From an uncultured Oscillospiraceae bacterium (GTDB lineage: Bacteria > Bacillota > Clostridia > Oscillospirales > Oscillospiraceae): a stretch of 26,744 nucleotides of DNA. The DNA lies in contig CAJUNA010000001.1 in NCBI GenBank assembly GCA_910587645.1, positions 1-26,744 of the forward strand, read 5' to 3'. This document shows positions 1-7,750 of the stretch, piece after piece. A program made the translations under genes and the position numbers. A model generated the notes under the pieces. That model was not told the DNA's origin. It made no database searches and was given only the letters and a program-made list of their open reading frames with translations. Numbering within the stretch: position 1 is the stretch's first letter; every line of letters starts with the position of its first letter.

Positions 1-51
1 ACTGCAATGCTTGGAGGCAAGTTTGATGTAAAACTGCCCATTAAGAAATAA
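1..51 (+). CDS. 3' end of an unidentified protein-coding gene (partial)
   Basis: An open frame enters from the left edge and gives a basic 16-residue tail, TAMLGGKFDVKLPIKK, before TAA at 49-51. A strong hairpin terminator follows directly, which supports a real gene end. The gene converges on guaA. I cannot identify the protein from 16 residues. The 3' end of guaA is a known integration site for genomic islands, so an element gene such as an integrase is possible, but nothing in the tail shows it. Confidence 0.45.
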   Translation, partial: TAMLGGKFDVKLPIKK

Positions 52-56
52 AAACA

Positions 57-95
57 AAAGAGCTAACTGGCCCAATCAAAACCAGTTAGCTCTTT
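57..95. terminator. Bidirectional intrinsic terminator between guaA and the left-edge gene
   Basis: A perfect 14-bp stem pairs 57-70 with 82-95 around an 11-nt loop. Read on the minus strand the stem is followed by a T-rich tract (complement of the A-rich 42-56), so it is a strong terminator for the guaA cluster. Read on the plus strand it is followed only by TTTCCC, so it is weaker for the left-edge gene. Confidence 0.85.
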
Positions 96-145
96 CCCTA
101 TGAATAATGAAAAAATGTTGCCAAATCGTTGCCACAGAGGGGTCT

Positions 146-177
146 AAGCCTTGAAAAACCCAGTCATATCAAGGCTT
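146..177. repeat. Small inverted repeat just downstream of guaA
   Basis: Nine-base arms at 146-154 and 169-177 (aagccttga / tcaaggctt) flank a 14-nt loop, 16 bases past the guaA stop. There is no T tract on the minus strand, so it is a poor terminator for guaA. It may stabilise the mRNA 3' end or mark an old recombination boundary. Confidence 0.5.
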
Positions 178-192
178 TTCCGTCCTCTGAAA

Positions 193-1734
193 TCACTCCC
201 ACTCAATCGTTGCCGGCGGCTTACTCGTCACATCATAGCAAACCCGGTTCACCCCCACGACCTCATTCACGATCCTCCCGCTAACCCGGTCAAGCACTTC
301 GTAAGGGATTCTGGCCCAATCGGCAGTCATAAAATCGCTGGTTGTAACCGCCCGCAGGGCCAGTGTGTAATCGTAAGTCCTCCCATCGCCCATAACGCCA
401 ACGGAGCGGGTATTTGTCAGCACAGCAAAGTACTGGCTGATATCACCAGCCAGCCCGGCCTTATCGATTTCCTCCCGGTAAATCGCATCGGCGTCTCTAA
501 GCGTATCCAGCTTTTCCTTTGTAAGGTCCCCAATAACGCGGATTGCCAGCCCCGGCCCCGGGAACGGCTGGCGGCTGACCAAATACTCCGGCAGCCCCAG
601 CTCGCGGCCCAACTGCCGGACTTCATCCTTAAACAGCAGCCGCAGCGGCTCAATAATTTCCTTAAAATCCACATAATCCGGCAAGCCGCCCACATTATGG
701 TGGCTTTTTATGACGGCCGCGTCCCCCGCGCCGGACTCGATCACATCAGGGTAAATGGTTCCCTGGGCCAAGAAGTCCACAGCGCCGATTTTTTTAGCTT
801 CCTCCTCAAAAACGCGGATAAACTCCTCGCCGATGATTTTCCGCTTCCGCTCCGGCTCGGTCACGCCGGCCAATTTTTTTAAGAAGCGTTCTTCCGCGTC
901 CACGCGTATAAAATTCATCGCCCAGTTCTGGAAAGCGGCCTGGACTTCATCGCCCTCATTTTTCCGCATCAGGCCATGGTCGACGAACACGCAGGTAAGC
1001 TGCCCGCCTACGGCTTCGGCCAGCAGCGCGGCGCACACGGAACTGTCCACGCCGCCGGACAGGGCCAGGAGCACCCGTCCGTTTCCCACCTTTTCCCTCA
1101 CTGCGGCAATGGCGGTATTTTTATAGTCGCCCATGGTCCAATCGCCCTTGGCGCCGCAGACCTCGAAGAGGAAATTGCGAATCATTTGGACGCCGTTTTC
1201 GGTATGGTTGACCTCCGGATGGTACTGTACGCCATAAAACCCCCGTTTCACGTCGGCAATCGCCACATTGGGGCAGGCCCCGGAGCGCGCGACCAATTCA
1301 AAGCCATCCGGCACCTTTTCCATATAGTCCCCATGGCTCATCCAACTGACGCCCTGGCTGGGCAGGCCTTTGAACAAAGGGCATTGCGTATCATAAAACG
1401 TTTCGGTTTTCCCATATTCCCTGGCGGAATCCTCCTGCGCGGCAGTGACCTTTCCGCCCAGCGTGTGCGCCATCAGCTGGCAGCCATAGCAGATACCCAG
1501 CACAGGGACGCCCAATTGGAAGATTTCCGGATCTACATGGGGGGAAGTTTCCAGGTAGACGGAGTTTGGCCCTCCAGTAAAGATGAACCCGATGGGGTTC
1601 ATTTTTTTCAGTTCCTCCAAGGGGGTAGAAAAGGGTTTGACTTCACAGTAGACGCCGCATTCCCTGACGCGGCGCGCAATCAATTGGTTGTATTGTCCGC
1701 CGAAATCCAAAACAACGGCCATTTGATGGGCCAT
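193..1734 (-). CDS. guaA: GMP synthase (glutamine-hydrolysing)
   Basis: The enzyme amidates XMP to GMP using glutamine and ATP, the last step of guanine nucleotide synthesis in the cytosol. The 513-residue product has an N-terminal class I glutamine amidotransferase domain (GGPNSV, nucleophile Cys in GICYGCQ, partner His in QYHPE). An ATP pyrophosphatase domain with the SGGVDSS P-loop follows. The dimerisation domain ends in the family-typical PPATIEWE. I chose the ATG at 1734 because GAGGAGG lies 8 nt upstream and homologues start at MAVVLDFGGQYN. A frame extends 69 codons further upstream, but it crosses a structured RNA region and matches nothing in the family. The gene sits downstream of xpt, which also supplies XMP or GMP by salvage. 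Length and motifs are normal. Confidence 0.97.
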   Translation of the reverse strand: MAHQMAVVLDFGGQYNQLIARRVRECGVYCEVKPFSTPLEELKKMNPIGFIFTGGPNSVYLETSPHVDPEIFQLGVPVLGICYGCQLMAHTLGGKVTAAQEDSAREYGKTETFYDTQCPLFKGLPSQGVSWMSHGDYMEKVPDGFELVARSGACPNVAIADVKRGFYGVQYHPEVNHTENGVQMIRNFLFEVCGAKGDWTMGDYKNTAIAAVREKVGNGRVLLALSGGVDSSVCAALLAEAVGGQLTCVFVDHGLMRKNEGDEVQAAFQNWAMNFIRVDAEERFLKKLAGVTEPERKRKIIGEEFIRVFEEEAKKIGAVDFLAQGTIYPDVIESGAGDAAVIKSHHNVGGLPDYVDFKEIIEPLRLLFKDEVRQLGRELGLPEYLVSRQPFPGPGLAIRVIGDLTKEKLDTLRDADAIYREEIDKAGLAGDISQYFAVLTNTRSVGVMGDGRTYDYTLALRAVTTSDFMTADWARIPYEVLDRVSGRIVNEVVGVNRVCYDVTSKPPATIEWE

Positions 1735-1794
1735 AGAAGAATACCTCCTCATTTCCCATGATAGGGAGCAAAAATTTTTCAAAAGGTTGCACGA

Positions 1795-1935
1795 AACACG
1801 GCAACTTTCGCCCAAATGCGGCCTACTGTTGTAGTGGGCGTCACCTACCGGAACTTCGCGCGTTCGAACAAAAACGCCCACAGGGATTGATCCCCCTGGA
1901 AAAACCCCCGGCGCCGGTTGCAAACGGCTGTACCT
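1795..1935 (-). ncRNA. Structured RNA candidate, 6S-like fold, upstream of guaA
   Basis: The gap between xpt and guaA holds a nested fold on the minus strand. Outer helices pair 1917-1921 with 1801-1805 and 1910-1913 with 1809-1812. A large open region follows, then an apical helix pairing 1875-1881 (cgcccac) with 1834-1840 (gtgggcg). One side of the open region carries a small hairpin, 1823-1826 with 1831-1834, as reported for the 3' strand of the 6S RNA central bubble. A second short hairpin can form on the other strand. 6S RNA mimics an open promoter and binds RNA polymerase holoenzyme. The fold is seen; the 6S assignment is inference. A guaA leader element is the main alternative. Ends are approximate and no clear promoter was found. 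Confidence 0.42.
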
Positions 1936-1958
1936 TGACAAGTGAATAACAACCGTAG

Positions 1959-2531
1959 TTACTCCCGGAAAACGATCCCGTTTTCATCGGCGGACTCAAT
2001 CACCGCCAGGGCATGGTAATTGATCCCCATGCCCCGCAGCCGGTCGCCGCCGCCCTGGAACCCCTTTTCAATGGCAATCCCAATGCCAACCAGCTCCGCG
2101 CCGGCCTGGCTGACCAAATCGCAAAGCCCGCGGACGGCTTCGCCGTTGGCCATGAAATCGTCTACAATCAGGACTTTGTCGCTGGTGTTCAGCCACTCCC
2201 TGCTTAAAATCTGGGTAACCTTTTTCTTATAGGTATAAGAAAAAATCTCGCTTTGATAAAGGCCGCCCTCGATGTTGTCGCTTTTTGCCTTCTTGGCAAA
2301 AACCATAGGGACTCCATATTTCTGGGCGCAAATCGTTGCCAACGCAATGCCGCTGGCTTCGGCGGTGAGGACCATCGTAATCCGGCCAACGTCAAAATGC
2401 CTGGCAAATTCATCCGCGATATGCTCCATCAGCTTGGTATCCACCCGATGGTTGAGGAACCCGTCCACTTTGATAATGTTGCCGGGAAGCACCCGTCCCT
2501 CCTGCCGAATCCGTTCTTTCAACTCCTGCAT
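1959..2531 (-). CDS. xpt: Xanthine phosphoribosyltransferase
   Basis: The protein salvages xanthine with PRPP to give XMP, the substrate of the downstream GuaA. The 190-residue product fits the family. The PRPP-binding motif VLIVDDFMANGEA lies near residues 121-133, and the purine-binding region with the TAEASGIALA segment lies in the N-terminal half. I prefer the ATG at 2531 (MQELKERI). An upstream in-frame ATG exists at 2543, but it directly abuts the AAAGG ribosome binding site, whereas 2531 is spaced about 11 nt from it. The gene is 47 nt downstream of pgsA on the same strand. I saw no purine riboswitch in the short upstream gap, although xpt genes in Bacillus carry one. Confidence 0.95.
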   Translation of the reverse strand: MQELKERIRQEGRVLPGNIIKVDGFLNHRVDTKLMEHIADEFARHFDVGRITMVLTAEASGIALATICAQKYGVPMVFAKKAKSDNIEGGLYQSEIFSYTYKKKVTQILSREWLNTSDKVLIVDDFMANGEAVRGLCDLVSQAGAELVGIGIAIEKGFQGGGDRLRGMGINYHALAVIESADENGIVFRE

Positions 2532-2578
2532 CGTCGAACCCATCCTTTCTATTTATGTGTGTTATGTGTGTCGCCCAG

Positions 2579-3100
2579 CTACATATCGCTGAGACAATCC
2601 CGGTTTTTCATAAAATACTCCACGCCGGAGTAAATCGTAGTAACCACAATGACCGCCACGCAAAGGGTATTGACCACCTGCGGCACAGGCAGGAACATCA
2701 CCACGATGCACACCATCGTAGCGGCCGTTTTCACCTTTCCGGACCACCCTGCGGCAATCACCCTTCCCTTATCGCTGGCCACCATCCGCAGCCCGCTGAC
2801 GGCGAACTCCCGCACAATGACGGTCAGCAGCGCCCATCCGGGCATCTGCCCGTTTTCCACAAACCAGAGCATAGCGGCAGTCACCAGCATTTTGTCAGCC
2901 AGCGGGTCAGCGAACTTGCCGAAATCAGTAATAAGGTTCCGTTTCCTGGCGATCTGCCCATCCAGCATATCGGTCAGGCTGGCGATAATAAAAATCCCCA
3001 GCGCAATAAACGCCGCAAAGGGCACATCCAGGTACAGCACCAGCAAAAAGGGCAAAATCAGCACAATCCGCAGTAGGGTCAGCTTATTGGGCAGATTCAT
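2579..3100 (-). CDS. pgsA: CDP-diacylglycerol--glycerol-3-phosphate 3-phosphatidyltransferase
   Basis: This integral membrane enzyme makes phosphatidylglycerol phosphate, the committed step to anionic phospholipids. The 173-residue product starts MNLPNKLTLLRI, typical of the family. It carries the CDP-alcohol phosphotransferase signature spread over DGQIAR...GKFAD..AD, followed by several hydrophobic segments. The start at 3100 has GGAGG 7 nt upstream. A longer frame runs to 3268 but overlaps the upstream gene and lacks family similarity. The start overlaps the stop of the preceding gene in ATGA, so translation is probably coupled. The rimO-pgsA neighbourhood is common in Firmicutes, and plsY and gpsA of the same lipid pathway lie upstream in this cluster. 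Confidence 0.95.
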   Translation of the reverse strand: MNLPNKLTLLRIVLILPFLLVLYLDVPFAAFIALGIFIIASLTDMLDGQIARKRNLITDFGKFADPLADKMLVTAAMLWFVENGQMPGWALLTVIVREFAVSGLRMVASDKGRVIAAGWSGKVKTAATMVCIVVMFLPVPQVVNTLCVAVIVVTTIYSGVEYFMKNRDCLSDM

Positions 3101-3657
3101 CGTCCATCCTCCATTTCTTTCCGGGCCATCGCCCAGCTCTCCGGATACTTCTCCCGCATATACCGCGCCCTGGGGGAATCCGGCTCCGCCAGCAGGCGGT
3201 TTTCCAAAATTTCCTGCATTTCCATGCGCCGCACCCACTCCCGGCCATTTTCCGAAAGCGCCGTCCACCGCACAATTTGGATATTGCCGCTTCGTTCTTC
3301 TTCCAGCAGCGCGGCATAGAGGTCTGGGATAAAAATTTCCTCCTCTACCGGCACTTCCGTCCCGGAGACAAACTCATATGGGATGCTGGTTTCCTCCATG
3401 CCATCCCTCTGGGCGCAGAGGTACAAGGAAGCGGGCTTCCCCCCATACAATTCCTCCGCCGCCCCGGGAAAATACTCCTCATATACCAACCGCCCATCCG
3501 AAAACCCGTAGGTATACTCGAAATGCCGGATGCCGTACAGCAGGGCCATAGGCCGAAGGGCAGCCAAGCAAACCTGTTTGGGCTTCCCGAAAAATGGGGA
3601 AACGCTGGGCTTCAAGACAGCCAGCCCTCTTTCCGGGGAGCCATGATACAGAATCAT
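3097..3657 (-). CDS. Conserved-context protein of unknown function with an N-terminal YHGSPERGL motif
   Basis: The product is 186 residues, soluble and acidic, with no signal peptide or membrane segment. It begins MILYHGSPERGL. A short strand followed by YHGS and a Gly is reminiscent of the ADP-ribosyltransferase-like fold seen in DUF3990-type and RNA 2'-phosphotransferase-type proteins. That link rests on one short motif and is weak. The middle contains GIRHFEYTYGF and a Glu-rich stretch; the tail is charged and helical (REWVRRMEMQEILENRLL). It starts 4 nt after the rimO stop and overlaps pgsA by 4 nt, so it is embedded in the operon and is certainly translated with it. I do not recognise a function. 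Confidence 0.8.
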   Translation of the reverse strand: MILYHGSPERGLAVLKPSVSPFFGKPKQVCLAALRPMALLYGIRHFEYTYGFSDGRLVYEEYFPGAAEELYGGKPASLYLCAQRDGMEETSIPYEFVSGTEVPVEEEIFIPDLYAALLEEERSGNIQIVRWTALSENGREWVRRMEMQEILENRLLAEPDSPRARYMREKYPESWAMARKEMEDGR

Positions 3658-3661
3658 TGTA

Positions 3662-4984
3662 TCACCCCACCAACTCTCCCGTCAACTCCCCATCCATCGT
3701 CCCGGTAATCCGAACCTGAACAAATTCTCCAGCTTTTGGCTCACCCGCGGCAGAGAAATAAATTTTCCCATCAATGTCTGGGCTTTCGGCCCAGCTCCGG
3801 CCCACATAGGACATAGACTGGCCATCGAACCCTTCGCATAGGACTTCGATAATCTCCCCCTGCATCTCCTCGTTCCAATCATCCATAATCCTGGACTGGA
3901 TGTCTACCACCAATTCCGCCCTTCGCTCCGCCTCCTGGGTATCCACCCGTTCCATTTTCGCCGCCGGCGTCCCCTCCTCCGGGGAGTAGGGAAATACCCC
4001 GGCCCGCAGCATCCTTTGATCCCAAAGGAACTGGCAAAGCTCCTCAAATTCCTCCTCGCCCTCCCCGGGCAGCCCGGTAATCAGGCTGGTTCGCAGCACC
4101 AGTCCCGGAATCCTATCCCGCAGCTTGTCCAGCAGGCTTTCGATATACGCCCGGCCGCCCTTGCGGTTCATCCGTTTCAAAATCCCATCGTTGCAGTGCT
4201 GGAGGGGGATGTCCAGGTATTTCAGAATCTTCGGCTCCCCGGCGATCACGCCGATAAGCTTGTCGTCCATCTGGTCTGGGTACAGATAGTGCAGCCGGAT
4301 CCAATGGAAATCCATCTTGCACAATTCCTCCAGCAGTTCCGCCAGATGGTGTTCCCCATCCCAATCGGTGCCATACCGGGTAATATCCTGGGCAATGACG
4401 ATCAGCTCCTTCACGCCCCGGGCGGCCAGCCCCCGCGCTTCCTCCAGTACCTTGTCCATGGGGCGGCTCCGGTACCTGCCCCGCAGCTTCGGGATGATGC
4501 AGAAGGCGCACCAGTTATCACAGCCCTCCGCGATCCGCAGATAAGCGAACCATTCCGGCGTGGTCAGCACCCGGTCAAACTCGTCCGCCGGCGCGTGGAT
4601 ATCGCCAAAATACCGGGGATGCTTTCCGGCCATGGCATCTTCCACCGCGTTCACAATGTCTTTGTAGCTCCCAGTACCCAGGATGCCGTCCACCTCGGGC
4701 AGCTCTGAGGTTACATCCTCACCGTACCGCTGGGTCATACAACCAGTTACTAGGATTTTTCGCAGCTTTCCCTGGGCTTTCAGCTCCGCCATATGGAGGA
4801 TGCTTTGGATCGCCTCCTCGCTGGCGGCAGCCAAAAAGCCGCAGGTATTGACCACCGCCACGTCCGCGCCCTCCGGCGCGGGCAGGAGTTCATAACCTTT
4901 TTCCCGGCAGAGCGCCATCATCTGCTCGCAGTTAACAACGTTTTTCGCGCAGCCAAGGGAAATAAAATGCACTTTATACGACAT
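3662..4984 (-). CDS. rimO: Ribosomal protein uS12 (S12) methylthiotransferase, radical SAM
   Basis: RimO adds a methylthio group to an Asp of ribosomal protein S12. The 440-residue product has the three expected parts. The N-terminal UPF0004 domain supplies cluster cysteines (SLGCAKN, NTCGF, TGCMTQRY). The radical SAM domain carries CxxxCxxC as CDNWCAFC near residue 155. The C-terminal TRAM domain covers roughly the last 65 residues. The GAPS-region motifs (LHYLYPDQMDD, LDIPLQHCND, TSLITGLPGE) match RimO rather than the tRNA enzyme MiaB. The ATG at 4984 has AAAGGAG 5 nt upstream, with a small GC hairpin just before it. It lies 61 nt after the NUDIX gene. Confidence 0.95.
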   Translation of the reverse strand: MSYKVHFISLGCAKNVVNCEQMMALCREKGYELLPAPEGADVAVVNTCGFLAAASEEAIQSILHMAELKAQGKLRKILVTGCMTQRYGEDVTSELPEVDGILGTGSYKDIVNAVEDAMAGKHPRYFGDIHAPADEFDRVLTTPEWFAYLRIAEGCDNWCAFCIIPKLRGRYRSRPMDKVLEEARGLAARGVKELIVIAQDITRYGTDWDGEHHLAELLEELCKMDFHWIRLHYLYPDQMDDKLIGVIAGEPKILKYLDIPLQHCNDGILKRMNRKGGRAYIESLLDKLRDRIPGLVLRTSLITGLPGEGEEEFEELCQFLWDQRMLRAGVFPYSPEEGTPAAKMERVDTQEAERRAELVVDIQSRIMDDWNEEMQGEIIEVLCEGFDGQSMSYVGRSWAESPDIDGKIYFSAAGEPKAGEFVQVRITGTMDGELTGELVG

Positions 4985-4996
4985 AAACGCTCCTTT

Positions 4997-5013
4997 CGCG
5001 CCCGGCTGGCGCA
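4997..5013 (-). promoter_or_regulatory. Short GC hairpin immediately 5' of the rimO ribosome binding site
   Basis: On the transcript, gcgcc (5012-5008) pairs with ggcgc (5002-4998) around a 5-nt loop, directly followed by GAAAGGAG, the rimO ribosome binding site. A near-identical arrangement precedes der at 9094-9109. Possible roles are shielding or exposing the RBS, or acting as a processing or stability element. Confidence 0.45.
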
Positions 5014-5045
5014 GGGAAGTTAATTCTAACCGGGAACCCGGGACG

Positions 5046-5477
5046 CTAACAAACCGCTTTGCGTCTGAGGGCCTCCTTCAGGAGGCAGGGCTGGATTTTG
5101 GGGTACGTCCAATTGCCGTTGGGCGGGTCTTGCAGGAGAACAATTTTTTCTATTTCACTATGTAGTTCCGGTTCCAATTCCCCGATCTCAGCGAAAAACA
5201 GCATGCCGCAGCTCTCCTCCGGCTGGTTCTCCCGAACCACCCCATAGGCGCAGACCGGCTCTATCTCAAACTTGACGGCCCCGGTCTCCTCATACAGCTC
5301 CCGGCGGGCCGCCTGCTCGACCGTCTCACCCGGTTCCCGGTGTCCGCCGGGGATTTCCAGGGTTTGCCGCTCCTTATGCTTGCAAAATACCCATTTCCCG
5401 CCGTATCTGGCGAGGATGACGGCAAATTTCAGCCGTTCATCCGCTATCTCGTCATAAAACCTTACTTCAATATTCAT
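5046..5477 (-). CDS. NUDIX hydrolase
   Basis: The 143-residue protein carries a full Nudix box from about residue 44 (GGHREPGETVEQ, then REL.EETGA), fitting GX5EX7REUXEEXGU. This metal-binding motif cleaves nucleoside diphosphate linkages. The exact substrate (oxidised dNTPs, nucleotide sugars or others) cannot be read from the motif. The N terminus (KFAVILARYGGKWVFCKHK) forms the first strands of the fold. Its start overlaps the end of recX by 11 nt, with GGAG about 10 nt upstream, so translation is probably coupled to recX. A house-cleaning role beside recX is plausible but is inference. Confidence 0.88.
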   Translation of the reverse strand: MNIEVRFYDEIADERLKFAVILARYGGKWVFCKHKERQTLEIPGGHREPGETVEQAARRELYEETGAVKFEIEPVCAYGVVRENQPEESCGMLFFAEIGELEPELHSEIEKIVLLQDPPNGNWTYPKIQPCLLKEALRRKAVC

Positions 5478-6090
5478 CCTCTGTCATCTCCGTATACCGG
5501 TTCATTGCCGATTTGATATCGTCCCAGGAGAAGCCCCGCCGCAAGAGCATGCCGCTGATCCGCTTCTTATCTTTGGGATCCGAAAGGCCGCCCCTGCATT
5601 TCTTTTGAATGAGCTGATCCAGTATTTCCTCCGGCTCCGGCATCTCCTCCAGGGCCCCGTCCCACAATTCCCGGTTCACGCCCCGATGGCGAAGCTCCTC
5701 TTTTACCCTGGCGGGGCCGTAGCCCTTCCCGCCGTAGTGCCTGGCTAAGGCGGCGGCATATCCGGCATCGTTGATGGCGCCGATATCCTCCAGCCAGTCC
5801 GCCGCCGCCTGGGCGTCAGCCTCCCCACTGCCTTTCTTTACTAAACGCCTGGTCAATTCCTGTTTAGACAGCGCCCTGGAACCAATCATGTCCGCCGCCT
5901 TGGCCTTCGTCTCGGAAGCCTTCGCGGAAGCACGCAAAGCTTCCATCTCGTCCTCCCCTAACGCCATCCCGGCCCGCAGGCCAAACCGCAGCAGTTCCTC
6001 CTCCGTCACCCGGAGGATGTCCCCATCCTCCAGTTTAACTAGGTAACGGCCTTTTTTCCGCTCTGACTTCTTGACTTCCTCAACCCGCAT
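5467..6090 (-). CDS. recX: Regulatory protein RecX
   Basis: RecX binds RecA filaments and modulates recombination and SOS induction. The 207-residue product has an N-terminal strand-rich extension typical of Firmicutes RecX. Three-helix repeats follow, with the signature ALSKQELTRRLVKKG, LEDIGAINDAGYA and GPARVKEELRHRGV, and a last repeat SGMLLRRGFSWDDIKSAM. The start codon overlaps the gpsA stop by one base (TGATG), so it is translationally coupled. recA is not in the window. Confidence 0.9.
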   Translation of the reverse strand: MRVEEVKKSERKKGRYLVKLEDGDILRVTEEELLRFGLRAGMALGEDEMEALRASAKASETKAKAADMIGSRALSKQELTRRLVKKGSGEADAQAAADWLEDIGAINDAGYAAALARHYGGKGYGPARVKEELRHRGVNRELWDGALEEMPEPEEILDQLIQKKCRGGLSDPKDKKRISGMLLRRGFSWDDIKSAMNRYTEMTEDEY

Positions 6091-7091
6091 CAGATCCAGC
6101 TCTCGTCCACTTCCCGCCGCTTGCTGCGGTTCATAAGACTGTCCACAATATCCCGCACGTTGGCCCCTTCATAAAGAACCCGGTAGGCACACTGGCAGAT
6201 GGGCATTTCCACCCCCGCTTTTTCCGCGAGCTGGTGGGCGCTGAGGGCGGCGTAATAGCCCTCCACAGTGGCGCCCACCTCCCGCATGGCCTCCTGGACG
6301 CTCTTGCCCTGGCCCACCAGGATGCCGCACCGCCGGTTCCGGGAGTGCATGGATGTGCAGGTCACGATCAGGTCGCCCATGCCGGACAGGCCGGCGAAGG
6401 TCTCCTTCTTGCCGCCCAGGGCTACGCCCAGCCGGGCCATTTCCGTCATGCCCCGGGTCATCAGCAGCGCCTTGGTATTATCGCCCAATCCCATGCCATC
6501 GCTGACACCGCAGCATAGGGCCAGCACGTTTTTCAGCGCCGCCCCCAGCTCCACGCCCAGCACATCGGAGTTGGTATACACCCGGAACCGGGGGCTCATA
6601 AACACATCCTGTACCAGCTCCGCCGCCGCCATGTCCCGGGAAGCCGCCACGCAGCCTGTGGGTACCCTCCTGCCTACTTCCTCCGCGTGGGAAGGCCCGG
6701 AGAGGGCCACCACCCGGCCTTTGCCCCCCAGCTCTTCCTCAATGACCTGCGTCAGGCACAGGGCGGTATCCTTTTCGATCCCCTTAGCCACGGAGACGAT
6801 TACCGCGTCCTCCCGCAGCAGCGCCCTAGCTTTCCGGGCGGTCTCCCGCACGGCGAAGGAGGGCGTGGCCATTACCACCAGTTCGCTCTCCCCCAGCACG
6901 TCCATACAGGTGGTGATTTTCAGCCCCTCCGGCAGGACAACGCCTTTGAGCATGGGATTCTCCCGGGTGGCGCGCAGGTTCTCCGCTTCCTCCTCCGAGA
7001 AAGACCACAGCGTTACATCATTGCCGTTATCCAGCAGCAGCAGGCTCAGGGCCGTCCCCCAGCCGCCGCTGCCTAAAACTGTTACTTTCAT
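6090..7091 (-). CDS. gpsA: NAD(P)H-dependent glycerol-3-phosphate dehydrogenase
   Basis: GpsA reduces dihydroxyacetone phosphate to sn-glycerol-3-phosphate, the backbone substrate for PlsY, encoded just upstream. The 333-residue product opens with the Rossmann loop VTVLGSGGWGTAL. It has the conserved VSVAKGIE and SGPSHAEEV segments, and the catalytic-lysine region ELGAALKNVLAL near residue 185. The C-terminal all-helical domain has LSGMGDLIVTCTS and SRNRR. GGAGG lies 8 nt upstream of ATG 7091, and the gap to plsY is 12 nt. Length and motifs are normal. Confidence 0.97.
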   Translation of the reverse strand: MKVTVLGSGGWGTALSLLLLDNGNDVTLWSFSEEEAENLRATRENPMLKGVVLPEGLKITTCMDVLGESELVVMATPSFAVRETARKARALLREDAVIVSVAKGIEKDTALCLTQVIEEELGGKGRVVALSGPSHAEEVGRRVPTGCVAASRDMAAAELVQDVFMSPRFRVYTNSDVLGVELGAALKNVLALCCGVSDGMGLGDNTKALLMTRGMTEMARLGVALGGKKETFAGLSGMGDLIVTCTSMHSRNRRCGILVGQGKSVQEAMREVGATVEGYYAALSAHQLAEKAGVEMPICQCAYRVLYEGANVRDIVDSLMNRSKRREVDESWI

Positions 7092-7103
7092 CTCAAAATC
7101 CTC

Positions 7104-7745
7104 CTATTTCTGCTTCTTGCGCAGTGAAAATTTGTTTTCAGTTCCACTCAGCAGCCGCTTTATGTTCGCCCGGTGCTGCCAGACCACCAAGCCGCCAATA
7201 AGAAAAGCCAGGATCACAATGATCCATTCCGGATAACAGATCCAAGTGATAAACGGGAAGCTCCCCCCGGCCCATACGGAGCCAAGGGAGACATATTTGG
7301 TCAGCACCACCAGCAGGATAAATCCGCCCCAAACCACCAGCGCCACGCGCCAGTCGATCATGATGGCGATTGTCCCCCCGGAGAGGATGCCCTTGCCGCC
7401 CTTGAAATGGAACATGCACGGGAACATGTGCCCCAGCAGGCAGAACAGGCCGGCCAAATACTTGCCCAGCGTTTCCCAGCCGAAGGGCGTCCCCGCCAGC
7501 CAAACGCCCAGCAGCACCGCCAGCACCGCCTTCAGCACATCGCACAGGATTACCACCAGGGTCAGCGGCCCGCCGAATACCCGGTAAAAATTGGTCAATC
7601 CCGCGTTGCCGCTGCCATGGGTGCGCACATCGTCTTTCAAAATGTACTTTGAGATGATCACTGCGCCGTTGAAACAGCCGAGAAAATAGGCAGCCGCGGC
7701 CGCCGCCAGCAGCCGTATGATCATGTGTCCAACCATTCCCTCCAT
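7104..7745 (-). CDS. plsY: Glycerol-3-phosphate acyltransferase PlsY
   Basis: This polytopic membrane enzyme transfers an acyl group from acyl-phosphate to glycerol-3-phosphate, giving lysophosphatidic acid. The family motifs are visible: AYFLGCFNGAVIISK, THGSGNAGLTNFYR, and HMFPCMFHFKGGKG. There are about five hydrophobic segments and a basic C-terminal tail. The ATG at 7745 is chosen because GGAGG is about 10 nt upstream. A TTG at 7754 would overlap the der stop but touches the RBS, and later ATGs at 7736 and 7724 are also possible. It directly precedes gpsA, which makes its substrate. Confidence 0.94.
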   Translation of the reverse strand: MEGMVGHMIIRLLAAAAAAYFLGCFNGAVIISKYILKDDVRTHGSGNAGLTNFYRVFGGPLTLVVILCDVLKAVLAVLLGVWLAGTPFGWETLGKYLAGLFCLLGHMFPCMFHFKGGKGILSGGTIAIMIDWRVALVVWGGFILLVVLTKYVSLGSVWAGGSFPFITWICYPEWIIVILAFLIGGLVVWQHRANIKRLLSGTENKFSLRKKQK

Positions 7746-7750
7746 GGCGG

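Noticed and set aside
976..1761. A 261-codon open frame antisense to guaA
   Set aside because: It mirrors the guaA codon pattern and shows no motif; guaA itself is certain.
1735..1941. 69-codon N-terminal extension of guaA
   Set aside because: The sequence crosses the structured RNA region and does not resemble GMP synthase; the ATG at 1734 has a strong RBS.
2532..2578. Purine riboswitch upstream of xpt
   Set aside because: The 47-base gap after pgsA is too short for the aptamer, and none of its conserved loops are present there or before guaA.
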